In this document: one piece after another, positions 25,108 to 34,000 of the stretch
How the letters are laid out: every line of letters begins with the position of its first letter
How positions within the stretch are numbered: position 1 is the stretch's first letter
Assembly (NCBI GenBank): GCA_934182605.1
Contig: CAKPRQ010000008.1
Location: 1-64,000, forward strand
Length of the DNA: 64,000 bases
Source: an uncultured Clostridia bacterium
GTDB taxonomy: Bacteria > Bacillota > Clostridia > TANB77 > CAG-508
Reading direction: 5' to 3'
The notes under the pieces: generated by a model
What the model saw: the letters and a program-made list of their open reading frames with translations, nothing else
Databases searched by the model: none
Told to the model about the DNA's origin: nothing
Position numbers and translations under genes: made by a program

Positions 25108-25615
25108 TTAAAATCCGTTCCTTTCTCACTTTGTTCAAATGCACACATAACTATTAAAGCTAATTAATTTTTCTTGCTTACATCTTTTATTTTTTCTTTT
25201 ACAATTTTATATTTTTTTATTCTCATTGTCAAGAAATTTCAGGAATTTTTATTATTTTTTTGTTTGATTTTTCGACATTATCAGAAATTAATTTTATATA
25301 AATTGCATTTTTTATTTAATTTTTTTTATTTAAACATCTTATTTTTATAAAATTATGGCTCTTATCATATCGAAAATTGTCGAACGAAAGCCTTGAAATT
25401 TCTAACTTTTACCCCTTTACAAATCAAAAAATTTATGATAATATATATACAAGTTTCAAATTGCAATTTTAAACTATAATTTATATTTTCAACTTTAGGT
25501 TGGACATAAAGATTTATCTTATAGGCATATCGCCTATTTATCCAAAAAGATAATACTTAATATGTATTAAAATTAATAAATTAATTTTAAATCTCAGAAA
25601 ACTTTAAGGTATATA

Positions 25616-25644
25616 TTGACTGCAAAGTATATTTGTGCTATAAT
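25616..25644 (+). promoter_or_regulatory. Promoter of the Rpn-family gene
   Basis: TTGACT (25616-25621), a 17-base spacer and TATAAT (25639-25644), leaving a long leader of about 165 bases before the start codon. The leader contains GAACAACAGCGGAC and GGTCCAGCACCATTGTTC, which can pair (GAACAA/TTGTTC, GGAC/GTCC) into a stem. The rest of the 25108-25810 gap holds nothing recognised. Confidence 0.7.
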
Positions 25645-25815
25645 TTAGTATAAATAGATAGACTATTTGTTTTACTATTATCATCACAAATATATTTCTA
25701 TATTCAATATAGAACAACAGCGGACTTTCTTTACATTCAGACTAATAAAAGATTTTCAAGGTCCAGCACCATTGTTCGTGTACCAATTATATAAAAAACT
25801 TTTTACAAGGTGGTG

Positions 25816-26757
25816 ATGATTATAGGTACTTATTACAAACCTACTAATGATATTGTTTTCCAACTAATATTTGGTAAAAGTAAAAACAAAAATCTAACAG
25901 ATAACTTTATTAAATCTATATTAAAACATGAAAAAGAAAATATAGAACTAAACAATATAAAAATCAAATCTGAATTTTCTTTAGAAAAACTAAACTTAAA
26001 TGATAAAGGTGTTAGACTAGATGTTATTGCCGAATACGATAACGCCACTGTTTGTATTGAAATGCAAAACAAAAAAAGTTCTAATATTTATCAACGTGCA
26101 AGATGTTATGCGGCTAAAATCAGTGCAATGCAATTAAATGCTGGACAAGATTATTTAGAGCTTAAGCCTTTAATTATGATAAACATTTTAAATTACAAAC
26201 CAGAAAAACATTATACTAATGACTATATTGAGCATGTCATTACAGTTAATAAACAATATCGTGAACAATATGTTAAAATGGGAATTAAATTTATATTTAT
26301 ATTTTTAGATCAAATTAAAAATATTGATATATTTGATCCTAAAAATGAATTTATTCATTGGTTAAAATTTATTAAATTTGATAACAGGGAGGTGATAGAA
26401 ATGATAAACACTATGAATAAAAATACTAAATTAGCTACAGAAGAGTTAGATAAAATAAATGCTGATGAGGAAGAAAGAAATATTGCCAGAATTCTTGAAT
26501 TTGATGAACTTGATAGAAAATTAGAATACAGTGCTGGTGTTGATGCTGGCAGAATTGAAGGAAAAGCGGAAGGTATAGCCGAGGGTAGAGCTGAAGGTAG
26601 AGCCGAGGGTAAAGCAGAAGGTCTAATTGCTGGAAAACTAGAAGCTTTTATAGAACTTGCTAAACAAATGCAAAAAAAGAAATACGATATTTCTGAAATA
26701 AAGGATTTAACTGGGCTTTCTGAAAATGAAATTCTTAAATTAACCGGAAATGCTTAA
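25816..26757 (+). CDS. Rpn-family recombination-promoting nuclease / putative transposase
   Basis: I prefer ATG 25816 (MIIGTYYKPTNDIVFQLIFG) next to AAGGTGG; an alternative GTG lies at 25810. About 313 residues. The N-terminal motif YKPTNDIVFQLIFGKSKNKN and the PD-(D/E)XK core GVRLDVIAEYDNATVCIEMQ, NKKSSNIYQRARCYAAKISA (Asp, then Glu-x-Gln and YQRARYY-like) define the family. A flexible repeat near residues 240-280 alternates EGKAEG, EGIAEG, EGRAEG and AEGLIAG, built on a short DNA repeat that may change length. The C-terminal LTGLSENEILKL segment is typical. Members have RecA-independent recombination-promoting activity in E. coli. Present between targets 2 and 3, so it may shuffle the locus; that is inference. 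Confidence 0.88.
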   Translation: MIIGTYYKPTNDIVFQLIFGKSKNKNLTDNFIKSILKHEKENIELNNIKIKSEFSLEKLNLNDKGVRLDVIAEYDNATVCIEMQNKKSSNIYQRARCYAAKISAMQLNAGQDYLELKPLIMINILNYKPEKHYTNDYIEHVITVNKQYREQYVKMGIKFIFIFLDQIKNIDIFDPKNEFIHWLKFIKFDNREVIEMINTMNKNTKLATEELDKINADEEERNIARILEFDELDRKLEYSAGVDAGRIEGKAEGIAEGRAEGRAEGKAEGLIAGKLEAFIELAKQMQKKKYDISEIKDLTGLSENEILKLTGNA

Positions 26758-26780
26758 AAATAAAAGAATATTAACATAAA

Positions 26781-26818
26781 AATATGATGTGTGATTTTTC
26801 TAATCCACACACCATATT
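26781..26818 (+). terminator. Terminator of the Rpn-family gene
   Basis: Stem AATATG-A-TGTGTG / CACACA-C-CATATT followed by TTTATA, 24 bases after the stop. Confidence 0.75.
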
Positions 26819-26840
26819 TTTATATACTATCAAATATATA

Positions 26841-26869
26841 CAACTTATCTTAAATTTTAAGATAAGTTG
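26841..26869. terminator. Perfect hairpin downstream of VR3
   Basis: A 14-bp perfect stem with a single-base centre (CAACTTATCTTAAA / TTTAAGATAAGTTG), 56 bases from the end of VR3. It can terminate target gene 3 or form a cruciform. Confidence 0.55.
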
Positions 26870-26921
26870 CATATACTTTTATATTTTTAAATAAAAACCA
26901 CACTCACCAAATGTTTTAAGA

Positions 26922-28529
26922 CTAAAGTGTGGCGAGCACGGCGCGGAAACCGTGGGCAGAGTAAGAACCGCCTGTGCTGTGATGGAACGCGAACACACCA
27001 GCGTTGGCTCCGCCACCGTAGCCACCTCCGCGGTAAAAGAACGGTTCGCTAGAAAACGGAAAGGACGTGTGGTCTCCGTACCAGCCTGAACCTAGGTAAT
27101 TTGTTCCGTCATAGCTTGTATAACTTGTTTCAAATATACCGTCCCCATATTTATCTGCATTTGCTGCATAGTTTCTTACTCTATCATCTGATTTTCCTAC
27201 TACATATACGTCTTTATACTTATCAGCGGCGTCATATACCGCTTTTCCATAATCTGTACTTGTTAAATATGAGTTTGCTACAGTTCCACCTTTTGTACTG
27301 TCTACATATGCTGCTACGTGTTCCCAAGAGCCTCCTGCCATATCATATATTCCATATACATTTCCTGTTGTACTCATTGTTACATTTGCTTTGTAATTTC
27401 CATTTCCTGTATTATATCCTGATAAATTTGCTGTTACTTCTGTTCCATTTCTTCCATATACACTATGTGCTAAATATGCAGCAGCACCCCATTCTGTATT
27501 TTTTATTAAATGTGGATCTATTATATCTTTATTTGTCGATATTCCATAAATACTCGCATTACTTTCATTATTCATATCGTAACAATTTAAAAATATATTA
27601 TTTCTATTTATACTTCTCCAACTACCTACATTTCCTACTGTTCTTAATATTACACTATTTGATGTTCGTACATTTCCTGCTTGTGTTGCACTAAAACTTG
27701 CATTTGCTCCACTTGCCTCAAACTTTCCTACCCATATTCCTTCTAATTCTACTGGTGTTCCATCTTCTTTTTCCCAGCTAAAGGCTGGATGTACTAAGTA
27801 ATTTAATGAAGCATTTACTAATGTTTCTGCTGGATTTGATACTATAATTGATATGTTACTTCCATCTTTAAATGTATTATCTGTATTTAAAAATTTTATT
27901 AATATTTCTCCTGCTTGGTCTGTATGGTAGCCACTCTCTATTTTATATGCATATCTTGGTATCCATACATACATACTTCCTTCACTTGTTACTTTTTTTC
28001 CATATAGTTCTTCTATATTTGCTGCACTTGCATTTGTAACTCCTTCTACTTTTAGATTATCTCTTAACATTACGTTTGCCCATTTACTTTTATTTTCTTG
28101 CCCTACTACACTTGTATCTACATAATCAAACCAAGTATTATTTGTTATTTCTTCTTCCGTTGCTACATACCAACTACCATCACTTTCGTTATATGTTACT
28201 GGCACCATTCCTTCTGTTAATTTTACACTTATTTCTGATACTTCTCCTTGTGTTATATCATCATCTCCAGTACCTGTCCCTGGCTTTCCACTTCCATTTA
28301 CTGTACCATTAAAACTTGATTCTAATTGTTCTATTAAATTCTGTATTTTATCATTTTCACTTTGTACTGCATTTTCATATGTCTCTTTTGCTTCCCTTGC
28401 CTTACTAAATAGCCCATCTCCATTTATTACTGCTGTTATTACTACTCCTGCTAATATTAACATTATTATTACTGTTATTACTAATGAAATTAATGTTATT
28501 CCTTTTTCTTTTCTTACTATCTTTTTCAT
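26922..28529 (-). CDS. DGR target protein 3 (pilin-like, FGE/C-lectin fold)
   Basis: 535 residues, AGGAGG site. Pilin-like helix GITLISLVITVIIMLILAGV (residues about 10-29), coiled stalk (about 40-75), Gly/Thr-rich linker (GTVNGSGKPGTGTGDDD), beta-rich middle (MYVWIPRYAYKIESGYHTDQ) and FGE/C-type-lectin-like domain (WVGKFEASGANASFSATQAG, NVYGIYDMAGGSWEHVAAYV). The C-terminus is VR3: RGGGYGGGANAGVFAFHHST, GGSYSAHGFRAVLATL. About 310 bp just upstream of its VR (27074-27386) are essentially identical to the same part of target gene 1 (16681-16993), while the VRs differ, suggesting recent gene conversion or duplication. Likely surface exposed. Confidence 0.92.
   Translation of the reverse strand: MKKIVRKEKGITLISLVITVIIMLILAGVVITAVINGDGLFSKAREAKETYENAVQSENDKIQNLIEQLESSFNGTVNGSGKPGTGTGDDDITQGEVSEISVKLTEGMVPVTYNESDGSWYVATEEEITNNTWFDYVDTSVVGQENKSKWANVMLRDNLKVEGVTNASAANIEELYGKKVTSEGSMYVWIPRYAYKIESGYHTDQAGEILIKFLNTDNTFKDGSNISIIVSNPAETLVNASLNYLVHPAFSWEKEDGTPVELEGIWVGKFEASGANASFSATQAGNVRTSNSVILRTVGNVGSWRSINRNNIFLNCYDMNNESNASIYGISTNKDIIDPHLIKNTEWGAAAYLAHSVYGRNGTEVTANLSGYNTGNGNYKANVTMSTTGNVYGIYDMAGGSWEHVAAYVDSTKGGTVANSYLTSTDYGKAVYDAADKYKDVYVVGKSDDRVRNYAANADKYGDGIFETSYTSYDGTNYLGSGWYGDHTSFPFSSEPFFYRGGGYGGGANAGVFAFHHSTGGSYSAHGFRAVLATL
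26925..27074 (-). repeat. DGR variable region VR3
   Basis: 150 bp, ungapped to TR1. All 17 differences are at TR1 adenines (for example AAC to TCC, GGC, CAC, AGC, TAC and GCC; AAT to GGT and CAT). No change occurs at any C, G or T of the template. Confidence 0.97.
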
Positions 28530-28973
28530 TTTATTTCTTTCCTCCTAATTTTAATTTTTAAACTTCACATATATTATAATTCTTATATTGCATTTTGAGA
28601 ACAAACGCATATGCGAGTTTTTTCAATTAATAAATTTTCTCATATTCCTTGAAAAATTTACCTTTTAGCCCTAATTTTATATCAAAAAAAATTTTTTTGA
28701 TTTTATTTTTACTGCATTTATATAAAAATATTTTATTGTTCATCTTATATTTTTAAGTATACCCAAATATTTTAAAAAAATTTAATTTTAATTAAAACTT
28801 ACTATAAATTTATCTATTCTTTTTCCTTCAACTTTCTTAAAGATACAAAAAGATAGACCTATACTTTTTATGTTAGGGACTGGCTCTAACATTCATGCCT
28901 ATTTTTAGTATAGTTCTATCTCTAATTCTATTATTCAATTTCAAAAATCTATATATTAAAGTCTTTTTGTTTT
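28530..28973 (-). promoter_or_regulatory. Leader and operator-like region of target gene 3
   Basis: Holds the palindrome CGCATATGCG (28606-28615) within TATGCGAGTTTTTTCAAT, which resembles TATGCGAGTTTTGTCAAT at the target gene 1 promoter. Further upstream is a hairpin with arms AGATAGAACTATACT / AAGTATAGGTCTATCT and inner ATGTTAG / CTAACAT (near 28855-28925), paralogous to that upstream of target 2. Confidence 0.45.
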
Positions 28974-29087
28974 CTAAATGACAATATACGATATATATAT
29001 ATATATATATACAGCCATGCGGTTTTCAGCGATTTTCATTATTTTTTTCATTTTATTTTCTTCTTTTAATTTTAAGTTTTTTAACAT
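28974..29087 (-). other. Mini-ORF with a TA dinucleotide tract upstream of target 3
   Basis: ATG 29085-29087 is preceded by GAGGAG at about 12 bases. It reads MLKNLKLKEENKMKKIMKIA, ENRMAVYIYIYISYIVI. The 21-base TA tract (28991-29011) sits where the paralogous sequences have AG or CA tracts. Downstream TTGTCATTTAGAAAA matches TTGTCTTTTAGAAAA of the 23041 copy. Confidence 0.35.
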
Positions 29088-29248
29088 TTTTTATTTTTCT
29101 CCTCTTATTCCTTATTCTACTATCCAAATATTATCACATTTTTTTATTTTATGCAATACTAACCCTATTATTTCCTAATCATTTATTACTGTATAAACCT
29201 AAATTTTTAATTTAAACCTAGTACTTTCAAGAATTTTATAATAAAATA

Positions 29249-30763
29249 TTATCTTGTATCAATTCTCCTTCTATCTAACCCTTCTGTAGTTGGCTCTGTA
29301 ATTATATTTCCTTTATAATCATACCTAGAACCATGGCATGGGCAGTCCCAAGTTTTCTCTAAATTATTCCAAGATAATTCACAGCCCAGATGTTTACAAT
29401 AAGGAACTACTGCAAATATTTCCCCATTTTTATCTTTATATATTCCTAATTTTTCCCCATTATAATTTACTACCCCTCCAGAATCATTTTTCAATTCTTC
29501 AAAATCAATTATAGGAGGAGTTACTTTATTTATTGCTAGCGAATATACAGATTCCTTTAACATATTTCCAAATTCTTTACTATTTTTAATTGGCTCCAGT
29601 CTTGTAGCAGTATAAAGTTTAGAATATGGATTTATTTTATCTAAAATTTTATCTGTTATAATTCTAGCTGCTACATGAGATGTCGTCATTCCCCATTTCT
29701 TATATCCTGTAGCTACATACATATTAGGCAAGAAATTTGAAAAATCACCAATATATGGTATTTTATCTAAACTTACACAATCTTCTGTCATCCATTTATA
29801 TTTTACCTTTGCATCTGGATATATAGTTTTTATATAGTTTTCTAAGTTTATATAACTATCTTCTATTTTTACACTTGTATCTCCTGTTTTATGCCCAGAG
29901 CCTCCTACTAACAATAATTTTTTTCCGTTTTCTTCTACTACATTTCTAAAAGAAGTAGTTGGAGTATCACAAGAAATATATATACCATCAAAAATTTCTT
30001 TTTCTGTCTCTACTGCTATTATATAAGAGGATTCTTGATACATTTTTACAAAATACATTCCAGGAAAATTTTTTATAGGATAATGAGTTGCCATAACTAA
30101 ATATTTGCATTCAACTTTACAATCATTAACATATATTTCATACATATCTGTTTTATGTTTTATATCTACAACTTTTGAATTTTCAAATAAATTTACATTA
30201 TTATTTTCTAATATTTTTAATAAAGAAAGTAAATATTTTCTTATGTGAAATTGTCCTTGATTTTTAAACTTAACAGCAGATACTATTTCAAAAGGTAATG
30301 GAGATTCTTTTACATATTCTGCTTCAAAACCTACAGAATTCAAAACGTCTACTTCTTTTTTTATTTTTTCGTCATTATCTTCTTTACAAGTATAAACATA
30401 AGCATCTTCTTTTGTAAAATTACATTCTATCTTTTCATCTTCTATAATCTTTTCAATTAATCTTATAGCTTCCTCATTAGAATTTAAATATGCCTCCATA
30501 CTTTCTTTTCCAAATGAATTATATAAATAATCATAAATAAGACCATGTTGGCTAGTTACTTTAGCAGTTGTATTAGCACTTACTCCCATTCCCATTAGGT
30601 CCGCTTCTAATAAAGTTATATCTAAATTACTCTCTTTAGATAACAAATATGCTGTAGAAATACCTGTAATACCTCCACCAATAATACACACATCAGTTTT
30701 AATATTTTCTTTTATTTTTTGATAATTAGTTAAATTTGTACTTTCTACCCAATAAGATTTCAT
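29249..30763 (-). CDS. FAD-dependent oxidoreductase with C-terminal Rieske domain
   Basis: 504 residues. The DAO-type FAD-binding fold starts with TDVCIIGGGITGISTAYLLS (GxGxxG, residues about 23-42) and LEADLMGMGVSANTTAKVTS. A second dinucleotide-contact strand is YVATGYKKWGMTTSHVAARI (about 370). The C-terminal Rieske [2Fe-2S] domain (about 425-504) has ligands in CKHLGCELSWN and CPCHGSRYDYKGNII, matching CxHxGC...CxxHGS. The family resembles glycine-oxidase-like enzymes fused to Rieske domains; the substrate is unknown. ATG at 30761-30763. No signal peptide, so cytosolic or membrane-peripheral. Flanked by a structured repeat, apparently monocistronic. Confidence 0.88.
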   Translation of the reverse strand: MKSYWVESTNLTNYQKIKENIKTDVCIIGGGITGISTAYLLSKESNLDITLLEADLMGMGVSANTTAKVTSQHGLIYDYLYNSFGKESMEAYLNSNEEAIRLIEKIIEDEKIECNFTKEDAYVYTCKEDNDEKIKKEVDVLNSVGFEAEYVKESPLPFEIVSAVKFKNQGQFHIRKYLLSLLKILENNNVNLFENSKVVDIKHKTDMYEIYVNDCKVECKYLVMATHYPIKNFPGMYFVKMYQESSYIIAVETEKEIFDGIYISCDTPTTSFRNVVEENGKKLLLVGGSGHKTGDTSVKIEDSYINLENYIKTIYPDAKVKYKWMTEDCVSLDKIPYIGDFSNFLPNMYVATGYKKWGMTTSHVAARIITDKILDKINPYSKLYTATRLEPIKNSKEFGNMLKESVYSLAINKVTPPIIDFEELKNDSGGVVNYNGEKLGIYKDKNGEIFAVVPYCKHLGCELSWNNLEKTWDCPCHGSRYDYKGNIITEPTTEGLDRRRIDTR

Positions 30764-30878
30764 TATACATCACCAAGTTTATTATTACCAAATTTTAACT
30801 TATTATACTTTTAATATTTTTTCTTTATCTTTTTTATATCTGTATAATAAAATTATTAAATAGTAATTATTAAAAAGC

Positions 30879-31053
30879 CTGGTATATATCTATTTTTAAT
30901 AAAAGCGAATGTGAAGTAAAAAATATTAGAAACTCTTAGAAATATTTACGGAAAGTGTTCAAGTTTACCTTGGAAGGGTGCCGTAAATATTGATATAGAG
31001 TTTCTATATTTTTTGCAAGCCGAGCAATTTTATTAAAAATAGATATATACCAG
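30879..31053. repeat. 175-bp nested inverted-repeat element
   Basis: Outer arms of 26 bp begin CTGGTATATATCTATTTTTA (30879-30904) and are perfectly matched at 31028-31053. An inner stem pairs TAGAAACTCTTAGAAATATT with its counterpart near 30988-31005 (CCGTAAATATTGATATAGAG). Related in sequence to the relic at 2366. It lies between two minus-strand genes and could be a non-autonomous mobile element or a structured RNA. Confidence 0.6.
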
Positions 31054-31081
31054 ACTTAAAAAACACTTACTTAATTATTAC

Positions 31082-34000
31082 TTAAAGTACTTTTCTCTTG
31101 ATAAACAATACACCAGCAACCACGATTAATGTTGCGCCCAAAGCAATAATAATATACAATACATAATTCATATCTTGACCAAATGGCGGTAAGATTACTA
31201 CATCTTCTGAATATACAGAGTCATACTCTTGGCTGTTTTCATCATGTGGCTTATAATTACCTGTAACAGCTATATAATCTCTTCTACCTACTGCATTTAG
31301 TCTTTCTACTATCTCAGTTGAATTCTTATATAGCAATGTATCTGTATCATCATTTGCTGAAAGTTGTTTGCTATAATTTACATAGAAACTTATAGACGAA
31401 ACACCTGTATTCGAAATTGCTTCTTTACTTATGTTTGGATATATTGGCGTATCTTTTAATGATTTTGTTTCTATTATTTTTATTTCATCATTATCTATGT
31501 AATTTTCAACATTTTTATTTAATTTTATTGAATTCTTACTTTGCCATACTACAGTTTCATTTAAAAGAACAGGCATATCATTTTCATTTAATCTAGTAGT
31601 AATTTTTCTAATTTCTGGTGTAACTCTTTCTTTCCTTTTCTCATCAAATAATTCCTGCCAATTTCTAATAGTAATTCCATCAAATCTTAATCCTTTTAAA
31701 TCTACATAATTTACTTCTACATTTATGTTATTATTATCTTCTGCTCTAAATACAGTATTTGTATAATAATCATATATTGTACCAATCTTATTAGCAACTG
31801 TTGTAGTAGCATAATATGTTTCTTCAGGATTAAACATATCATATGTAAAGTAATCTGCCAATGTATCTACTTCACCATTATTAGTTACTGTTATCTTATA
31901 TTGAATCTCTATTGTAGCTCCTTGCATTATCTCTTCATCCATAAATATATTAAATCTGTCATTAACAATTTCTTGTACATTTTGATTTAAACCTTTTGAG
32001 GTATCTATTATAACTTCACCGTTTGCTAATGTAATTCTAATATTTGATACTTCTTCATCTACCTTAAATTCAACTTTAGGTCTTTCTATTAAGCCCATAT
32101 TTGTATTTTGAGTTTTACTATTATTATGCAGGAAAGTTATGTTTCTATTTGGTGTTATAGCAGTAACTTTTGTATTTTTGGCTAACTCTAAAATTCTATT
32201 AGAAATCTCTGTCTGTAAATTATTTATTTTATCTGTATCTTTTTCTTCCTTACTATTTTCCGCTTCTAATTCTCTTTGTAGACTAAGTATATTTTCTATA
32301 TGAAGAACTTCTGCATTTTCATTTGTAATTACACTTGAATAATCAATATTATGTTTTCTACTATAAATATCTTCATATTCTTTGCCATCTACATAATATT
32401 TATATGAATATTCTACATCTTTTGCATCTGTTAAATTTGGTAACACTTTTTCAAATTTTAAAAGTATATCTTCTAAAGCAACTTTACTAACATATTGTTC
32501 ACAATTTCCATGTTTTATATTATATAAAATTCCTGCTGTAGGAGCTTCTTCTGTACCAAAAGTTTTATCATCCCATTCATCCATAGAGCAAGCTATTGTT
32601 ATAACTTGTACTCCTCTTTCTTTTGCTTTTAATAATGCTTCTTTATCTTTTTCAGTTTCTTTCATGTATCCATCTGTTAATATTAATATTACTTTTCCAT
32701 CTGCATTTCTACTAAATTGATTTAACGCGTCTTCTATACTTTCACTTAAAGTCCTTCCTGCATTTATAGCTTCATCTTTAAATAAATCTATTACTGAACC
32801 AGCATTAGGCTTTTCTACCAATCCTACTTTTCTTTCTACAGTTCCTGCAGGTTCTGAGAACATATATCCGCCTATTTTTACCTTTTGTACATTTTTATAT
32901 AAGCTGTCTACTAATGGAGTTATGGCTGTTCTCATCAAATTACCTTTATTATCTGTTTTCATATTTTCTGATGTATCTAACATTATCATTACTTCTAGGC
33001 TAGGATTATTATATTGTTGGTAAATAGTATCTAAAGATAAAGTTTTATAATCTTGTGCGTTAAACGTTAGATCTTTAACTAATTGATATTCATCTCCATA
33101 AGTAAATTTTACTCTAAAAGTACCATTCTCTAATTTAAAGAATTTATATTCTCCATCTTGAATATCTATAGTTTGTCCATCTACAACTATATCTTCACCA
33201 GTTCTGTAATAATCAGTTCCACTTGGTGTTTTCCTTAGCACTTCAATTTCTGCTCCAGTTTTAGGATCACGAAGCACTTCAATTAATTCTACTTTCACAT
33301 CATTAATTTTTACTTCACCATCATCTATAATACCATTACTAATTAATTGGTTATTATCTTTTAATAAATCTGTTACTATATCTTCCCATACATAACCTTG
33401 TATAGTATTACTATTTTCTAAGCTATAATCTTGTTCATATATTAATTTTAATAATGGTGCAGTATCTGTTCCATCTGCATAAGTTCTAGGATTTCCTAAC
33501 CTTGCACTACCTGGATTAGAAGTTTTATCTATTAATCCTTCATCATAAGCATAAATTGTAACTTCTGTAATGTTTTCTTTAAACTCATTTGGAGCTAAAT
33601 CCATTTTTAGAGTTCTACTTTCATCTTTTTTAACTTTTAAAATTAAATGTATCTCTATTGTTTCTCCAGGAGCTAAACTTTTATCTTTTAAATCATCTGT
33701 ATATATTGTTGAATAACCATTTTCCGTTCCAGCTCTATATTCCCATAATATTTCTTCTTTAGTAACTTTACCTTCTTCATTCATAGGGACTTCTATCCAT
33801 GATGCTAAATCTGTAAAGTCATATTTTGAACTATATTCTAAATCAGCATCAAAACTATTTTCAATTTCTAGTAATCTACCACTTTCTAATGTTCCTCTGT
33901 TCTTTATTAACAATTTATACTCAATATACACATTTTGTTCAGATTTTTCAGTTAATATAGTTGAAACTAATTCAGCATTATCACCATATATTTCCTCACT

